Source: Thalassotalea insulae
GTDB taxonomy: Bacteria > Pseudomonadota > Gammaproteobacteria > Enterobacterales > Alteromonadaceae
DNA length: 64,000 nt
Assembly: GCF_030161395.1 (NCBI RefSeq)
Contig: NZ_BSST01000001.1
Coordinates: 3,844,001-3,908,000 of the forward strand
Direction of reading: 5' to 3'
Below, piece after piece: positions 45,116 through 54,467 of this stretch. Positions within the stretch are counted from its first letter, which is position 1, and every line of letters starts with the position of its first letter. The position numbers and the translations under genes were made by a program. Below the pieces are notes generated by a model. It had not been told where the DNA came from, searched no databases, and saw nothing but the letters and a program-made list of their open reading frames with translations.

Positions 45116-45748
45116 GTGGGTACTATGTCCGAAAATACATTTGAAACTATTGAACAACGTGTTAGCTACGGTGTAGGCCGTCAATTAGGCGATCAATTGC
45201 GTAATAATCCATTTAAAGAATTTGACGTTACTGCGGTTCAGGCCGGTTTAGCAGATGCACTTGCAAATGCCGCAAGTCAGGTATCAGATGAAGATTTAAA
45301 TGAAGCTTTCTCAATTGTTTCTAAAAAATTACAAGAGCAAGAGCAAGCAGCAGCAAAAGTAAAAGCGGCTGAAGGTGAAGCTTTCTTAGCAGAAAATGCT
45401 AAACGTGATGAAGTTACTGTACTTGAGTCAGGTTTACAGTATGAAGTGATCACTAGCGGTGATGGTGAAAAGCCAACGGCTCAAAGTACGGTACGTACAC
45501 ATTATCACGGTACTTTTATCAATGGTGATGTATTTGATAGCTCATATGATCGTGGTCAACCGGCAGAGTTTCCTGTTGGCGGCGTGATCGCTGGTTGGAC
45601 AGAAGCATTACAGTTAATGACGGAAGGTTCTAAATGGCGTTTATATGTTCCTTATAACTTAGCCTATGGTGAGCGCGGCTCTCAAGGTGCGATTCCACCA
45701 TATTCAGCATTAGTTTTTGATGTTGAATTATTAGCCATTGTGAGCTAA
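45116..45748 (+). CDS. fklB: FKBP-type peptidyl-prolyl isomerase (FklB-like)
   Basis: This 210-residue enzyme has an N-terminal dimerisation domain (residues 1-95, helical, ETIEQRVSYGVGRQLGDQLR) and a C-terminal FKBP domain. Its active-site residues include VRTHYHGTFINGDVFDSSYD, VIAGWTEALQLM and YGERGSQGAIPPYSALVFDV. There is no signal peptide, so it is cytoplasmic like FklB rather than FkpA. The GTG at 45116 is nine bases after AGGGGG; the in-frame ATG at 45125 is too far from it. Confidence 0.9.
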   Translation: MGTMSENTFETIEQRVSYGVGRQLGDQLRNNPFKEFDVTAVQAGLADALANAASQVSDEDLNEAFSIVSKKLQEQEQAAAKVKAAEGEAFLAENAKRDEVTVLESGLQYEVITSGDGEKPTAQSTVRTHYHGTFINGDVFDSSYDRGQPAEFPVGGVIAGWTEALQLMTEGSKWRLYVPYNLAYGERGSQGAIPPYSALVFDVELLAIVS

Positions 45749-45762
45749 TTCAGTAATAGTTA

Positions 45763-45787
45763 AGCCCTCTGTAGAGGGCTTTTTTTT
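45763..45787 (+). terminator. Rho-independent terminator of the FKBP gene
   Basis: AGCCCTCT/AGAGGGCT with a 2-nt centre is followed by seven T residues. Confidence 0.88.
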
Positions 45788-45798
45788 GAGATTTTTTT

Positions 45799-46218
45799 GT
45801 GGTCACTGAAACGTTAGAAAATTTATTTAACCAGTATCAAGCGGCATTTGCTGGGTATCAGTTATCAGATGTCGCTGATTGTTATCACTTACCTTGTACT
45901 TTGAGTACTCCGGATAATATGGTGGTGGTGCTGCAGAAACAGCAGCTTGATCAAGTGTTAAATGAGATTTTTCAGCAATTAAAGCAAGCCCAAACGAAAG
46001 AAATTAAGGTATTACGGGCTAGTTATACTTTAGTTAATGACGAGATAGTGTTGGCCTGTGTTGACTGGGCATTTATTAATGCTGAACAACAGATCTTTGC
46101 TGATTTTTCCGCCTTTTATCACCTGATAAAAGAGGGAAACAGTTATAAAATTGTTAGTGTCAGTTCACAGCAATTATCGCAATCTGTAGCCTTAACTAAT
46201 GTATTAAATATTAGTTAG
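45799..46218 (+). CDS. NTF2/SnoaL-like protein
   Basis: This 139-residue protein resembles the NTF2-like superfamily: an N-terminal helix (LENLFNQYQAAFAGYQLSD), then VADCYHLPCTLSTPDNMVVV, and long strands forming a cone (EIVLACVDWAFINAEQQIFADF). The function is unknown. The only in-frame start giving the complete fold is GTG at 45799, just 11 bp past the terminator T run of the FKBP gene and with no Shine-Dalgarno sequence, so initiation is unusual. The gene is upstream of dapB. Confidence 0.72.
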   Translation: MVTETLENLFNQYQAAFAGYQLSDVADCYHLPCTLSTPDNMVVVLQKQQLDQVLNEIFQQLKQAQTKEIKVLRASYTLVNDEIVLACVDWAFINAEQQIFADFSAFYHLIKEGNSYKIVSVSSQQLSQSVALTNVLNIS

Positions 46219-46251
46219 TTGTTTGATTAGAAAATAAGAGATTAAGAATAA

Positions 46252-47058
46252 ATGAAAGTAAAAGTTGCCATTCTAGGTTGTAGCGGACGCATGGGTAGGA
46301 ATTTAATTCAAGCCGCAGTAGAGCATCAATCCATCGAATTAGTTGGCGGCAGTGTTCGTGCCAACTCCTCTTTTGTTAATGTTGATTTGGGTGAGTTAGC
46401 CGGCATCGGAAAAATTGGTCAGCAGACTAGTACTGAACTTGAGTCGTTATTAGCAGCGGATGTTTTAATCGACTTCACTTCAATAGAGGCAACTTTTGAG
46501 CATTTAGCCTGGTGTAAAAAACATAATAAAGCACTCGTCATCGGCACCACGGGCTTTAATGAGCAGCAAATCACTGATATTCAAGCATACGGCGAAAGTA
46601 TTCCCGTCGTATTAGCGCCTAATACCAGCGTTGGTGTTAATTTACTCTTTAAGCTACTAGAAGTTACCGCAAAAGCAATTGGCGACTATACTGATATAGA
46701 AATTTTTGAAGCACATCATAGATTCAAAAAAGATGCGCCATCAGGGACAGCGATGAAAATGGGGCAGGTGATTGCTGATACCTTAGGTAGAGATTTAACG
46801 AAAGTAGCGGTTTATGGCCGCGAAGGCATCACTGGTGAGCGAGATAAAGACACTATAGGTTTCGCTACTGTTCGGGCTGGTGATATTGTTGGTGAGCACA
46901 CGGCATTTTTTGCCGACTTAGGCGAACGACTAGAAATTACCCATAAAGCTACATCACGAATGACCTTTGCATTAGGTGCAATGCGCGCAGCTTTCTGGTT
47001 AAGCAACGCAGATAGTGGCTTTTATGATATGCAGGATGTACTAGGTCTGAACGACTAG
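46252..47058 (+). CDS. dapB: 4-hydroxy-tetrahydrodipicolinate reductase
   Basis: This 268-residue enzyme of the lysine/diaminopimelate pathway has the NAD(P)H motif VAILGCSGRMGRNLIQA, the active-site region EIFEAHHRFKKDAPSGTAMK (His-His, Lys) and VRAGDIVGEHTAFF. It is full length (E. coli 273). It precedes carA, a linkage seen in E. coli (dapB-carAB). The 279-bp gap to carA is long. Confidence 0.96.
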   Translation: MKVKVAILGCSGRMGRNLIQAAVEHQSIELVGGSVRANSSFVNVDLGELAGIGKIGQQTSTELESLLAADVLIDFTSIEATFEHLAWCKKHNKALVIGTTGFNEQQITDIQAYGESIPVVLAPNTSVGVNLLFKLLEVTAKAIGDYTDIEIFEAHHRFKKDAPSGTAMKMGQVIADTLGRDLTKVAVYGREGITGERDKDTIGFATVRAGDIVGEHTAFFADLGERLEITHKATSRMTFALGAMRAAFWLSNADSGFYDMQDVLGLND

Positions 47059-47275
47059 TTTTAATAAGAAGTTTTTTAGAAAAGTGCTACTTTTAGCGCT
47101 TTAGATTAAAAAGCTAATAAAAGTAATGGTTTTTACATTTTTTACTAGACGAAAGCCAAGCTTAAGCGTAAAATAAGTGGATTTTGTCAAAAATTTGTTC
47201 GTTCCAGGGAATTGGATCAGGTTTTTGGCATTTTTTATGCGCTTTTATCGCGTATATTTTAGCATAGCTTTGGCG

Positions 47276-47311
47276 CTTAATAGTGATGACATTCGCTGGC
47301 TCATTATTAAG
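47276..47311 (+). promoter_or_regulatory. Leader hairpin before carA
   Basis: CTTAATAGTGA and TCATTATTAAG form an 11-bp stem with one G-U pair and a 14-nt loop. It is followed by a T-rich stretch and then the GGAGG ribosome-binding site, 16 bp downstream. It might be a regulatory leader structure; I saw no ArgR box in the gap. Confidence 0.4.
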
Positions 47312-47337
47312 TTTCTTTCATCTTTACGGAGGTTAAA

Positions 47338-48468
47338 TTGACTAAATCTGCCATTTTAGTGCTTGAAGACGGCACTGTTTTTAAAGGCACCGCAATTGGT
47401 GCAGAAGGGGCGGCTGTTGGTGAAGTAGTATTCAATACTTCAATGACCGGATATCAAGAAATTCTTACCGACCCATCATATGCAGAACAAATTGTTACCC
47501 TGACTTATCCGCATATTGGTAATACAGGCACTAACAGTGAAGATGAAGAATCATCAGCTATTTGGGCCAAAGGTTTAGTGATCAGAGATTTACCGCTATT
47601 AGCGAGTAATTTTCGTAATGAACAAGATTTGAGCAGCTATTTAAAAGCGAATAATATTTTAGGTATCGCAGATATAGACACTCGTAAATTGACACGTATT
47701 TTACGAGAAAAAGGTGCGCAAAATGGCTGCATTTTAGCTGGCGAGAATATTGAACAGGTAAGTGCGCTTGAGCAGGCCAAAGCATTTCCTGGCTTAAAAG
47801 GCATGGATCTCGCAAAGGTAGTTTCAACTAAAGAACAGTATCAATGGAAAGAAGGCAGTTGGCAACTTGGTCAAGGGCATCAAACGCCAGAAAATAGCGA
47901 CTTTCATGTCGTTGCTTACGATTTTGGTGCTAAACGTAATATTTTACGTATGTTAGTAGACCGTGGCTGTAAATTAACCGTGGTGCCAGCGCAAACCTCT
48001 GCCGCTGATGTGTTAGCGATGAATCCTGACGGTATCTTTTTATCTAATGGCCCTGGAGACCCTGAACCGTGTGACTATGCGATTTCTGCTATTCAAACGT
48101 TCCTTGATACTGGGTTACCAATTTTTGGTATTTGTTTAGGACATCAATTGCTTGGTTTGGCTAGTGGTGCGAAGACAATCAAAATGAAATTTGGTCATCA
48201 CGGTGGCAATCACCCAGTTAAAGATCATGATCGTAATGTGGTGATGATCACTGCACAAAATCACGGCTTTGCCGTCGATGAAAATAATATGCCTGATAAT
48301 TTAACGGTTACTCATAACTCGTTATTTGATGGCACCATTCAAGGGATCCACCGCACAGATAAGCCTGCGTTTAGTTTTCAGGGGCACCCAGAGGCAAGCC
48401 CAGGGCCACATGATGCGGCTCCTTTGTTTGACCACTTTATTGAATTAATGAAACAGCACAACGCTTAA
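47338..48468 (+). CDS. carA: Carbamoyl-phosphate synthase small subunit (glutaminase)
   Basis: This 376-residue subunit hydrolyses glutamine to deliver ammonia for carbamoyl phosphate. The N-terminal domain begins LVLEDGTVFKGTAIG. The class I amidotransferase domain has the nucleophile in FGICLGHQLLG and catalytic His/Glu in FQGHPEASPGP. The start codon is TTG at 47338, preceded by GGAGG five bases upstream; no earlier ATG or GTG gives the right N-terminus. carB starts 24 bp downstream. Confidence 0.96.
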   Translation: MTKSAILVLEDGTVFKGTAIGAEGAAVGEVVFNTSMTGYQEILTDPSYAEQIVTLTYPHIGNTGTNSEDEESSAIWAKGLVIRDLPLLASNFRNEQDLSSYLKANNILGIADIDTRKLTRILREKGAQNGCILAGENIEQVSALEQAKAFPGLKGMDLAKVVSTKEQYQWKEGSWQLGQGHQTPENSDFHVVAYDFGAKRNILRMLVDRGCKLTVVPAQTSAADVLAMNPDGIFLSNGPGDPEPCDYAISAIQTFLDTGLPIFGICLGHQLLGLASGAKTIKMKFGHHGGNHPVKDHDRNVVMITAQNHGFAVDENNMPDNLTVTHNSLFDGTIQGIHRTDKPAFSFQGHPEASPGPHDAAPLFDHFIELMKQHNA

Positions 48469-48492
48469 CCACCAAAAGAGAGACGAAGAACT

Positions 48493-51400
48493 ATGCCAAA
48501 ACGTACTGACATAAAAAGTATCTTAATTTTAGGTGCTGGCCCAATTGTTATCGGTCAAGCTTGTGAGTTTGACTATTCAGGCGCACAAGCGTGTAAAGCG
48601 TTGCGAGAGGAAGGTTACCGAGTTATTTTGGTAAATTCTAACCCTGCCACTATCATGACTGATCCAGAAATGGCTGATGCCACATATATTGAGCCAATTC
48701 ACTGGGAAGTTGTGCGTAAGATTATTGAAAAAGAACGCCCTGATGCGGTATTACCTACTATGGGTGGTCAGACTGCATTAAATTGTGCATTGGAATTAGA
48801 AGCAAACGGTGTATTAAAAGAGTTTAATGTCGAAATGATCGGTGCCACAGCCGATGCTATTGATAAAGCGGAAGATCGCAGCCGCTTTGATAAAGCCATG
48901 AAAAACATTGGTCTTGAAACACCGCGTGCTGAAATTGTCCATTCAATGGATGAAGCGCGTGAAACAGCTAAACGCATTGGTTTTCCTTGTATTATTCGTC
49001 CGTCTTTTACTATGGGCGGTACGGGTGGTGGTATCGCTTATAACCAAGAAGAGTATGAAACCATTTGTACTCGCGGTTTAGATTTATCTCCAACTAATGA
49101 ACTGTTAATAGACGAGTCATTAATTGGCTGGAAAGAATATGAAATGGAAGTGGTACGTGACAAAAATGATAACTGTATCATTATTTGTTCGATTGAAAAC
49201 TTCGACCCTATGGGGATTCATACCGGTGATTCTATTACCGTAGCGCCAGCGCAAACGTTAACGGATAAAGAATATCAAATCATGCGTAACGCCTCATTGG
49301 CGGTATTGCGTGAAATTGGTGTTGAAACAGGTGGTTCAAACGTACAGTTTGGTGTTTGCCCTGATACTGGCCGTATGGTGATTATTGAGATGAACCCGCG
49401 TGTTTCTCGTTCATCAGCATTAGCATCAAAAGCAACTGGTTTCCCAATTGCGAAAATCGCTGCGAAGTTAGCGGTAGGTTATACCTTAGATGAGTTATCA
49501 AATGACATTACTGGTGGTGCAACTCCAGCATCGTTTGAACCGACCATCGATTATGTTGTTACTAAGATCCCACGCTTTAATTTTGAAAAATTTGCGGGCT
49601 CTGAAGACAGGTTAACCACACAGATGAAGTCTGTTGGTGAGGTTATGGCGATTGGCCGTAATCAGCAAGAGTCGATGCAAAAAGCATTACGCGGCCTAGA
49701 GGTTGGGGCGACAGGGTTTGATCCGAAAGTGGATGTTACTCAGCCTGGTGCAAAAACTAAAATCATGCATGAATTGCAAGAAGCTGGCGCAGAGCGTATC
49801 TGGTATGTAGCCGATGCGTTTCGTTTAGGTTTATCGGTTGATGATGTCTTTCGTTTAACAAAAATTGATCGTTGGTTCTTAGTACAAATTGAAGATATTG
49901 TCTTACAAGAAGCAAAAGTGGCTGAAGGTGGCATGGCGGGTCTAACACCTGATTACTTACGTCAGTTAAAACGTAAAGGTTTTGCTGATGCGCGTTTAGC
50001 GGATGTCATTGGTGTTAGTGAAGCTGAAATTCGTAAAAAGCGTCATAATGCCGAAATCTTTCCAGTGTACAAACGCGTTGATACTTGTGCGGCAGAATTT
50101 AGCTCTGATACTGCATACATGTACTCAAGCTATGATGAAGAGTGTGAGGCGGCGCCGACTGATAAAGATAAGATCATGATCTTAGGTGGTGGCCCGAACC
50201 GTATCGGTCAAGGTATCGAATTTGATTATTGTTGTGTTCATGCGGCGTTAGCGTTACGAGAAGACGGTTATGAAACCATTATGGTTAACTGTAACCCTGA
50301 AACGGTATCTACCGATTATGATACTTCAGATCGCTTATACTTTGAGCCGATCACTTTTGAAGACGTTTTAGAAATTGTCCGTATTGAACAACCGAAAGGG
50401 GTGATAGTGCAATACGGTGGTCAAACACCATTAAAACTAGCCAGAGCATTAGAAGCAGCAGGCGTGCCAATTATCGGTACTTCACCTGATGCTATTGACC
50501 GAGCTGAAGACCGAGAACGTTTTCAACAGGCGGTTGAGCGTTTAGGTCTATTACAACCTGAAAATGCGACCGTTACCTCTTTAGACGAAGCGTTAGCAAA
50601 AGCAGAAGCTATTGGTTTTCCTCTGGTGGTGCGTCCTTCCTATGTCTTAGGTGGTCGTGCAATGGAAATTGTCTATGACCTCGACGATTTGCGTCGTTAT
50701 ATGACCGAAGCGGTGAGTGTGTCTAATGAAGCACCAGTATTGCTTGATCACTTTCTTGATGATGCGATTGAAGTAGATATTGATGTTATATGTGACGGCG
50801 AAAATGTGGTTGTTGGCGGTATTATGCAACATATTGAACAAGCGGGTGTGCATTCAGGTGACTCGGCATGCTCATTGCCTGCATACAGTTTAAACCAGGA
50901 AGTACAAGATGTGATGCGTAAGCAAGTGACAGACCTAGCGTTTGAATTAGGCGTCGTTGGCTTAATGAATACTCAAATGGCAGTTAAAGATGGTAAGGTT
51001 TACTTAATTGAAGTGAATCCGCGTGCCGCTCGTACAGTACCATTTGTTTCGAAAGCAACATCAGTACCATTGGCGAAAGTCGGTGCTCGTGTCATGGCAG
51101 GTAAAAAATTAGCTGACTTAGGCATCACTAAAGAGACGATTCCACCATACTTTTCTGTTAAAGAAGTCGTGATCCCGTTTAACAAATTTCACGGCAGCGA
51201 CCCGTTAGTTGGCCCAGAAATGCGTTCAACTGGTGAAGTGATGGGGGTGGGTAAAACTTTTGAGGAGGCGTATGCCAAAGCTAATTTAGGGGCTGGGGTT
51301 TCAGTGCCGAAATCCGGTCGTGCGTTAATTTCTGTCCGTAACAGTGATAAGGAACGAGTCGTTGATTTAGCAAGACAATTAGTCGCGCTAGGCTATCAGT

Positions 51401-51711
51401 TGGATGCCACTCACGGTACAGCAGTAATGCTAGGTGAAGCAGATATTCCGGTACGCCTGGTTAATAAGGTACATGAAGGGCGTCCTCATATTCTCGATAG
51501 AATTAAAAACGAAGAATATAGCTATATCATCAATACCACTGAAGGTCGTAAAGCAATTGAAGACTCGAAAGTGTTACGAGGTGGTGCACTTCGTTATAAA
51601 GTTGCTTATACTACGACACTAAACGCTGCTTTCGCGACGTGCCAGGCACACGCGGCAGACGATAGAAACACTGTGACTTCTATTCAGGAATTACATAATC
51701 AGTGTCATTAG
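48493..51711 (+). CDS. carB: Carbamoyl-phosphate synthase large subunit
   Basis: This 1072-residue enzyme (E. coli 1073) uses bicarbonate, ammonia and two ATP to make carbamoyl phosphate for pyrimidine and arginine synthesis. Two homologous ATP-grasp halves (LILGAGPIVIGQACEFDYSG near residue 10 and MILGGGPNRIGQGIEFDYCC near 560) and the C-terminal MGS-like allosteric domain (about 935-1072) are present. Ribosome-binding site AAGAGAGACGAAGAAC precedes the ATG. Two hairpins follow the stop. Confidence 0.98.
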   Translation: MPKRTDIKSILILGAGPIVIGQACEFDYSGAQACKALREEGYRVILVNSNPATIMTDPEMADATYIEPIHWEVVRKIIEKERPDAVLPTMGGQTALNCALELEANGVLKEFNVEMIGATADAIDKAEDRSRFDKAMKNIGLETPRAEIVHSMDEARETAKRIGFPCIIRPSFTMGGTGGGIAYNQEEYETICTRGLDLSPTNELLIDESLIGWKEYEMEVVRDKNDNCIIICSIENFDPMGIHTGDSITVAPAQTLTDKEYQIMRNASLAVLREIGVETGGSNVQFGVCPDTGRMVIIEMNPRVSRSSALASKATGFPIAKIAAKLAVGYTLDELSNDITGGATPASFEPTIDYVVTKIPRFNFEKFAGSEDRLTTQMKSVGEVMAIGRNQQESMQKALRGLEVGATGFDPKVDVTQPGAKTKIMHELQEAGAERIWYVADAFRLGLSVDDVFRLTKIDRWFLVQIEDIVLQEAKVAEGGMAGLTPDYLRQLKRKGFADARLADVIGVSEAEIRKKRHNAEIFPVYKRVDTCAAEFSSDTAYMYSSYDEECEAAPTDKDKIMILGGGPNRIGQGIEFDYCCVHAALALREDGYETIMVNCNPETVSTDYDTSDRLYFEPITFEDVLEIVRIEQPKGVIVQYGGQTPLKLARALEAAGVPIIGTSPDAIDRAEDRERFQQAVERLGLLQPENATVTSLDEALAKAEAIGFPLVVRPSYVLGGRAMEIVYDLDDLRRYMTEAVSVSNEAPVLLDHFLDDAIEVDIDVICDGENVVVGGIMQHIEQAGVHSGDSACSLPAYSLNQEVQDVMRKQVTDLAFELGVVGLMNTQMAVKDGKVYLIEVNPRAARTVPFVSKATSVPLAKVGARVMAGKKLADLGITKETIPPYFSVKEVVIPFNKFHGSDPLVGPEMRSTGEVMGVGKTFEEAYAKANLGAGVSVPKSGRALISVRNSDKERVVDLARQLVALGYQLDATHGTAVMLGEADIPVRLVNKVHEGRPHILDRIKNEEYSYIINTTEGRKAIEDSKVLRGGALRYKVAYTTTLNAAFATCQAHAADDRNTVTSIQELHNQCH

Positions 51712-51721
51712 CGCTTTATTT

Positions 51722-51757
51722 TGCGTTCAGACTTGAATTTGCATTAGTCTGAACGCA
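51722..51757 (+). repeat. Inverted repeat after carB
   Basis: Perfect 12-bp arms TGCGTTCAGACT / AGTCTGAACGCA with a 12-nt loop begin 11 bp past the carB stop. There is no T run, so it is more likely an mRNA-stabilising fold than a terminator. Confidence 0.7.
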
Positions 51758-51781
51758 TAACTAAGACATAATAAGTTTGAT

Positions 51782-51811
51782 AAAAAGTTGTTTGTAAAAA
51801 CAACTTTTTTA
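51782..51811 (+). terminator. Rho-independent terminator after carB
   Basis: AAAAAGTTGTTT / AAACAACTTTTT around GTAA, ending in a T run, lies between carB and greA. Confidence 0.85.
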
Positions 51812-51845
51812 TTTTAAAGCATTAACAAAAATATAGAAGATAACA

Positions 51846-52322
51846 ATGAATCAATATCCAATGACAGTACACGGGGCAGATGCATTACGTGACGAATTAC
51901 ATCATTTGAAAACAGTTAAACGTCCGCAAATTGTAGAAGCGATCGCCGAAGCACGCGAACATGGTGACTTAAAAGAAAATGCTGAATATCACGCCGCACG
52001 TGAGCAACAAGGTTTCTGTGAAGGGCGTATTCAGGATATTGAAGGCAAGTTAAGTAATGCTCAAATTATTGATGTTTCAAAGCTGCCAAATACCGGCAAA
52101 GTGATTTTTGGTGTAACCGTTACTTTACTAAATATAGATACAGATGAAGAGGTAAAGTATCAGATCGTTGGTGATGATGAATCTGATATTAAAAATAATC
52201 GTATTTCAATCAATTCGCCAATTGCCCGTGGTTTGATCGGTAAAGAAGTTGACTCTGAAATCGAAATTAAAACGCCTGGTGGTATTGTTGAATATGAAAT
52301 TATCGCAGTAGAGCATATTTAA
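51846..52322 (+). CDS. greA: Transcription elongation factor GreA
   Basis: This 158-residue factor rescues backtracked RNA polymerase. The N-terminal coiled coil carries the two acidic tip residues in EHGDLKENAEYHAAREQQGF. The C-terminal FKBP-like domain has SPIARGLIGKEVDSEIEIKTPG. It is full length (E. coli 158). The carB-greA order is a common gammaproteobacterial arrangement. Confidence 0.97.
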   Translation: MNQYPMTVHGADALRDELHHLKTVKRPQIVEAIAEAREHGDLKENAEYHAAREQQGFCEGRIQDIEGKLSNAQIIDVSKLPNTGKVIFGVTVTLLNIDTDEEVKYQIVGDDESDIKNNRISINSPIARGLIGKEVDSEIEIKTPGGIVEYEIIAVEHI

Positions 52323-52341
52323 TCCCCAAAACCACCTTATT

Positions 52342-52381
52342 CTTAGCCACTTTTGCGTCTTCTTTTGCTTCGGTGGCTAAG
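52342..52381 (+). repeat. Inverted repeat downstream of greA
   Basis: CTTAGCCAC / GTGGCTAAG (9 bp, 22-nt loop) begins 19 bp after the greA stop. It lacks a T run, so termination is uncertain. Confidence 0.5.
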
Positions 52382-52554
52382 TTAGCTACATATCTTACAA
52401 TTTCCCAACAAAATACTATTTGCTAACCCTGCAAATTACGATTAGTTTTAACTGATAGTCATTGAAATAAATAATTTGTTCAGCTTTGGTTAATTTAACT
52501 ATCGATAGAATAATAATTAACGAGTTAAACAGTGTTTGCAACAGGTAGAAACTA

Positions 52555-53976
52555 TTGAAGGAATTTACTCTACGCCTAGGGCTAATGTTGGCAATGCTCG
52601 CTGTAACAAGTTGCACCTCAATGCGTTTCGAGGATTTTTTCTCCGGTTATACCAAGCAATTACAGCAAACTCGCCGAGCGATGCTAATGGCAGATGTTCC
52701 CGCTGCGTTATCTTATTTACCCAAACAAGGTAAAGGTCATAACGCCTACAGTTTATCTTTGCTTGAGCAGGCCCGTTTACACTTTGTCATGGCGAATTGG
52801 TCTGAAAGTGCACGATTATTTGATGAGGTTTATCAAGAAATTGAGCACGAGGCTGCAAAAGCTAAAATCCAGATCAGTAGCGGATTTGAGCAAGCAGGAG
52901 CGGTAGTGAGTAATGATAGTGCGATTCAATATCAAGTACCGACATATGAGCAAAGTATGTTGCACTCATATCAGGCGCTTAATTACCTCTTTCAAGACGA
53001 TTTTCAAGCGGCGTTAGTCGAAGTACGCCGGGCGAATTTAGTGCAGGAACAAGCGTTAAAGGATAACCAAAAAGTGATTGATCAAGCTGTTGAAAAAATG
53101 CGGGTTCAAGGAATTGCATCAAGTTCTCTTTATCAGGCTTATGGTGTTTTGCATCCTGAATTAGTAGAACTTAAAAACGGCTTTCAAAACGCTTATACCT
53201 TTTACTTATCCGGCGTGTTATATGAAGCTTCGGGAGAAATTAATGATGCTTATATTGATTATAAAAAAGCGTTAGAGATCTCACCTGATAATCCATTTAT
53301 CCAACAAGATGTACTACGTTTAGCTGCTAAGTTACATATGAAAGATGATTTACAAGCACTTACCGAGCGTTATGGTGAGATTGATAATGTAAAGATCAAG
53401 CAAGATAACGGCGAATTAGTCGTGTTTTATGAGCAAGGAATGATAGCTGCTAAACGGGAAGCAAAGCTGAGTTTACCTGTTAGTAGTCGTCATGGAGATA
53501 TGCGTTTTTTTAGCGTCTCATTGCCCGTTTATCAGAGGAACGCTGATTTATCACCGCCATTAGCGCTTATCTTCGATCAGCAAAGCTACCAAGCCAGTGA
53601 TATCGTTAGGTTACAGCTTTTAGCCGAAAAAACACTGACAGAGCAGCTGCCTGCTATGGCCTCCCGACAAATTCTCCGTTTACTGGCGAAGGAACGTCTA
53701 CGGCGGAAAATGAAACAGGAAGGTGGCGATATTGGTAATATTCTTGCCAGTTTATATAGTCTGGCATCTGAGCATGCTGATACCCGCAGTTGGCAAACGT
53801 TGCCACAAAATATTCAAGTTTTAAGAGTGAGTTTACCTCAAGGGCAGCATCAATTGATATTTGAGCACAGTAATGGTCGTTCGGAGGTTGAGGTAAAGAT
53901 CGAAAGTGGCCGTATTTCACTAGTGAACATGACGTCATTTGGTGACTTTACCGATGTACAGACAAAAAATTTATAG
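52555..53976 (+). CDS. COG3014-family outer-membrane lipoprotein
   Basis: This 473-residue lipoprotein has a signal peptide ending LAVTSC (Cys20), followed by a TPR-rich helical region (about 35-260; QSMLHSYQALNYLFQDDFQA) and a beta-rich C-terminal domain. The start is TTG at 52555, since the ATG at 52585 would leave only a ten-residue signal. It heads a cluster with YcfL-like, LpoB and glycine-zipper proteins, suggesting a role in peptidoglycan synthase regulation or envelope maintenance, but its function is not established. Confidence 0.82.
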   Translation: MKEFTLRLGLMLAMLAVTSCTSMRFEDFFSGYTKQLQQTRRAMLMADVPAALSYLPKQGKGHNAYSLSLLEQARLHFVMANWSESARLFDEVYQEIEHEAAKAKIQISSGFEQAGAVVSNDSAIQYQVPTYEQSMLHSYQALNYLFQDDFQAALVEVRRANLVQEQALKDNQKVIDQAVEKMRVQGIASSSLYQAYGVLHPELVELKNGFQNAYTFYLSGVLYEASGEINDAYIDYKKALEISPDNPFIQQDVLRLAAKLHMKDDLQALTERYGEIDNVKIKQDNGELVVFYEQGMIAAKREAKLSLPVSSRHGDMRFFSVSLPVYQRNADLSPPLALIFDQQSYQASDIVRLQLLAEKTLTEQLPAMASRQILRLLAKERLRRKMKQEGGDIGNILASLYSLASEHADTRSWQTLPQNIQVLRVSLPQGQHQLIFEHSNGRSEVEVKIESGRISLVNMTSFGDFTDVQTKNL

Positions 53977-53988
53977 TGGAGAGACAAT

Positions 53989-54426
53989 ATGAATAAGTGT
54001 TTTTTAAATCAGCTTGCTACAACGCTACTTCTGCTTGTGCTAGTAGGGTGTCACAGTACTTCTTCTCCTGTCAGTGCTGGCATTGGCGCAGAGTCTATGA
54101 CTAATGAAACCCCGCCAGCGACATATTTAAAAGTTGATAACGATCTTTTAGCTGAGCGCATTACTATCAGTGATGTTAAGCATCGTCGTATTAATGATTT
54201 GTTGGAGGTCAACGTTGAGCTATCGAGCCAATATGATCAATCACAGCAACTGCAATATCAGTTTAACTGGTTTGATGAACAGGGCTTTAGTGTTGAGCCG
54301 GGAAAATCTCTATGGAAGCCGTTGGAAATACATGGCTTACAGTCTACTTTTGTCAGAGGCATTGCCCCTTCGGCAAAAGTGACTTCATTTAATGTTTATG
54401 TCCGCCACGCATCGCCAAAAGTGTAG
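53989..54426 (+). CDS. YcfL/DUF1425-family lipoprotein
   Basis: This 145-residue lipoprotein has lipobox LVLVGC (Cys21) and the DUF1425 fold (RRINDLLEVNVELSSQYDQS, YQFNWFDEQGFSVEPGKSLW). YcfL is encoded beside LpoB in E. coli, as here. The ribosome-binding sequence GGAG precedes the ATG. Exact role unknown. Confidence 0.85.
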   Translation: MNKCFLNQLATTLLLLVLVGCHSTSSPVSAGIGAESMTNETPPATYLKVDNDLLAERITISDVKHRRINDLLEVNVELSSQYDQSQQLQYQFNWFDEQGFSVEPGKSLWKPLEIHGLQSTFVRGIAPSAKVTSFNVYVRHASPKV

Positions 54427-54467
54427 TGGGTAGTAACTAAATAAAAAATTAAGTATAGGATAGTAAT

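Noticed and set aside
47059..47337. ArgR or PurR boxes upstream of carA
   Set aside because: No sequence resembling the ArgR box (TGAAT-N4-ATTCA) or the PurR palindrome was found in the gap.
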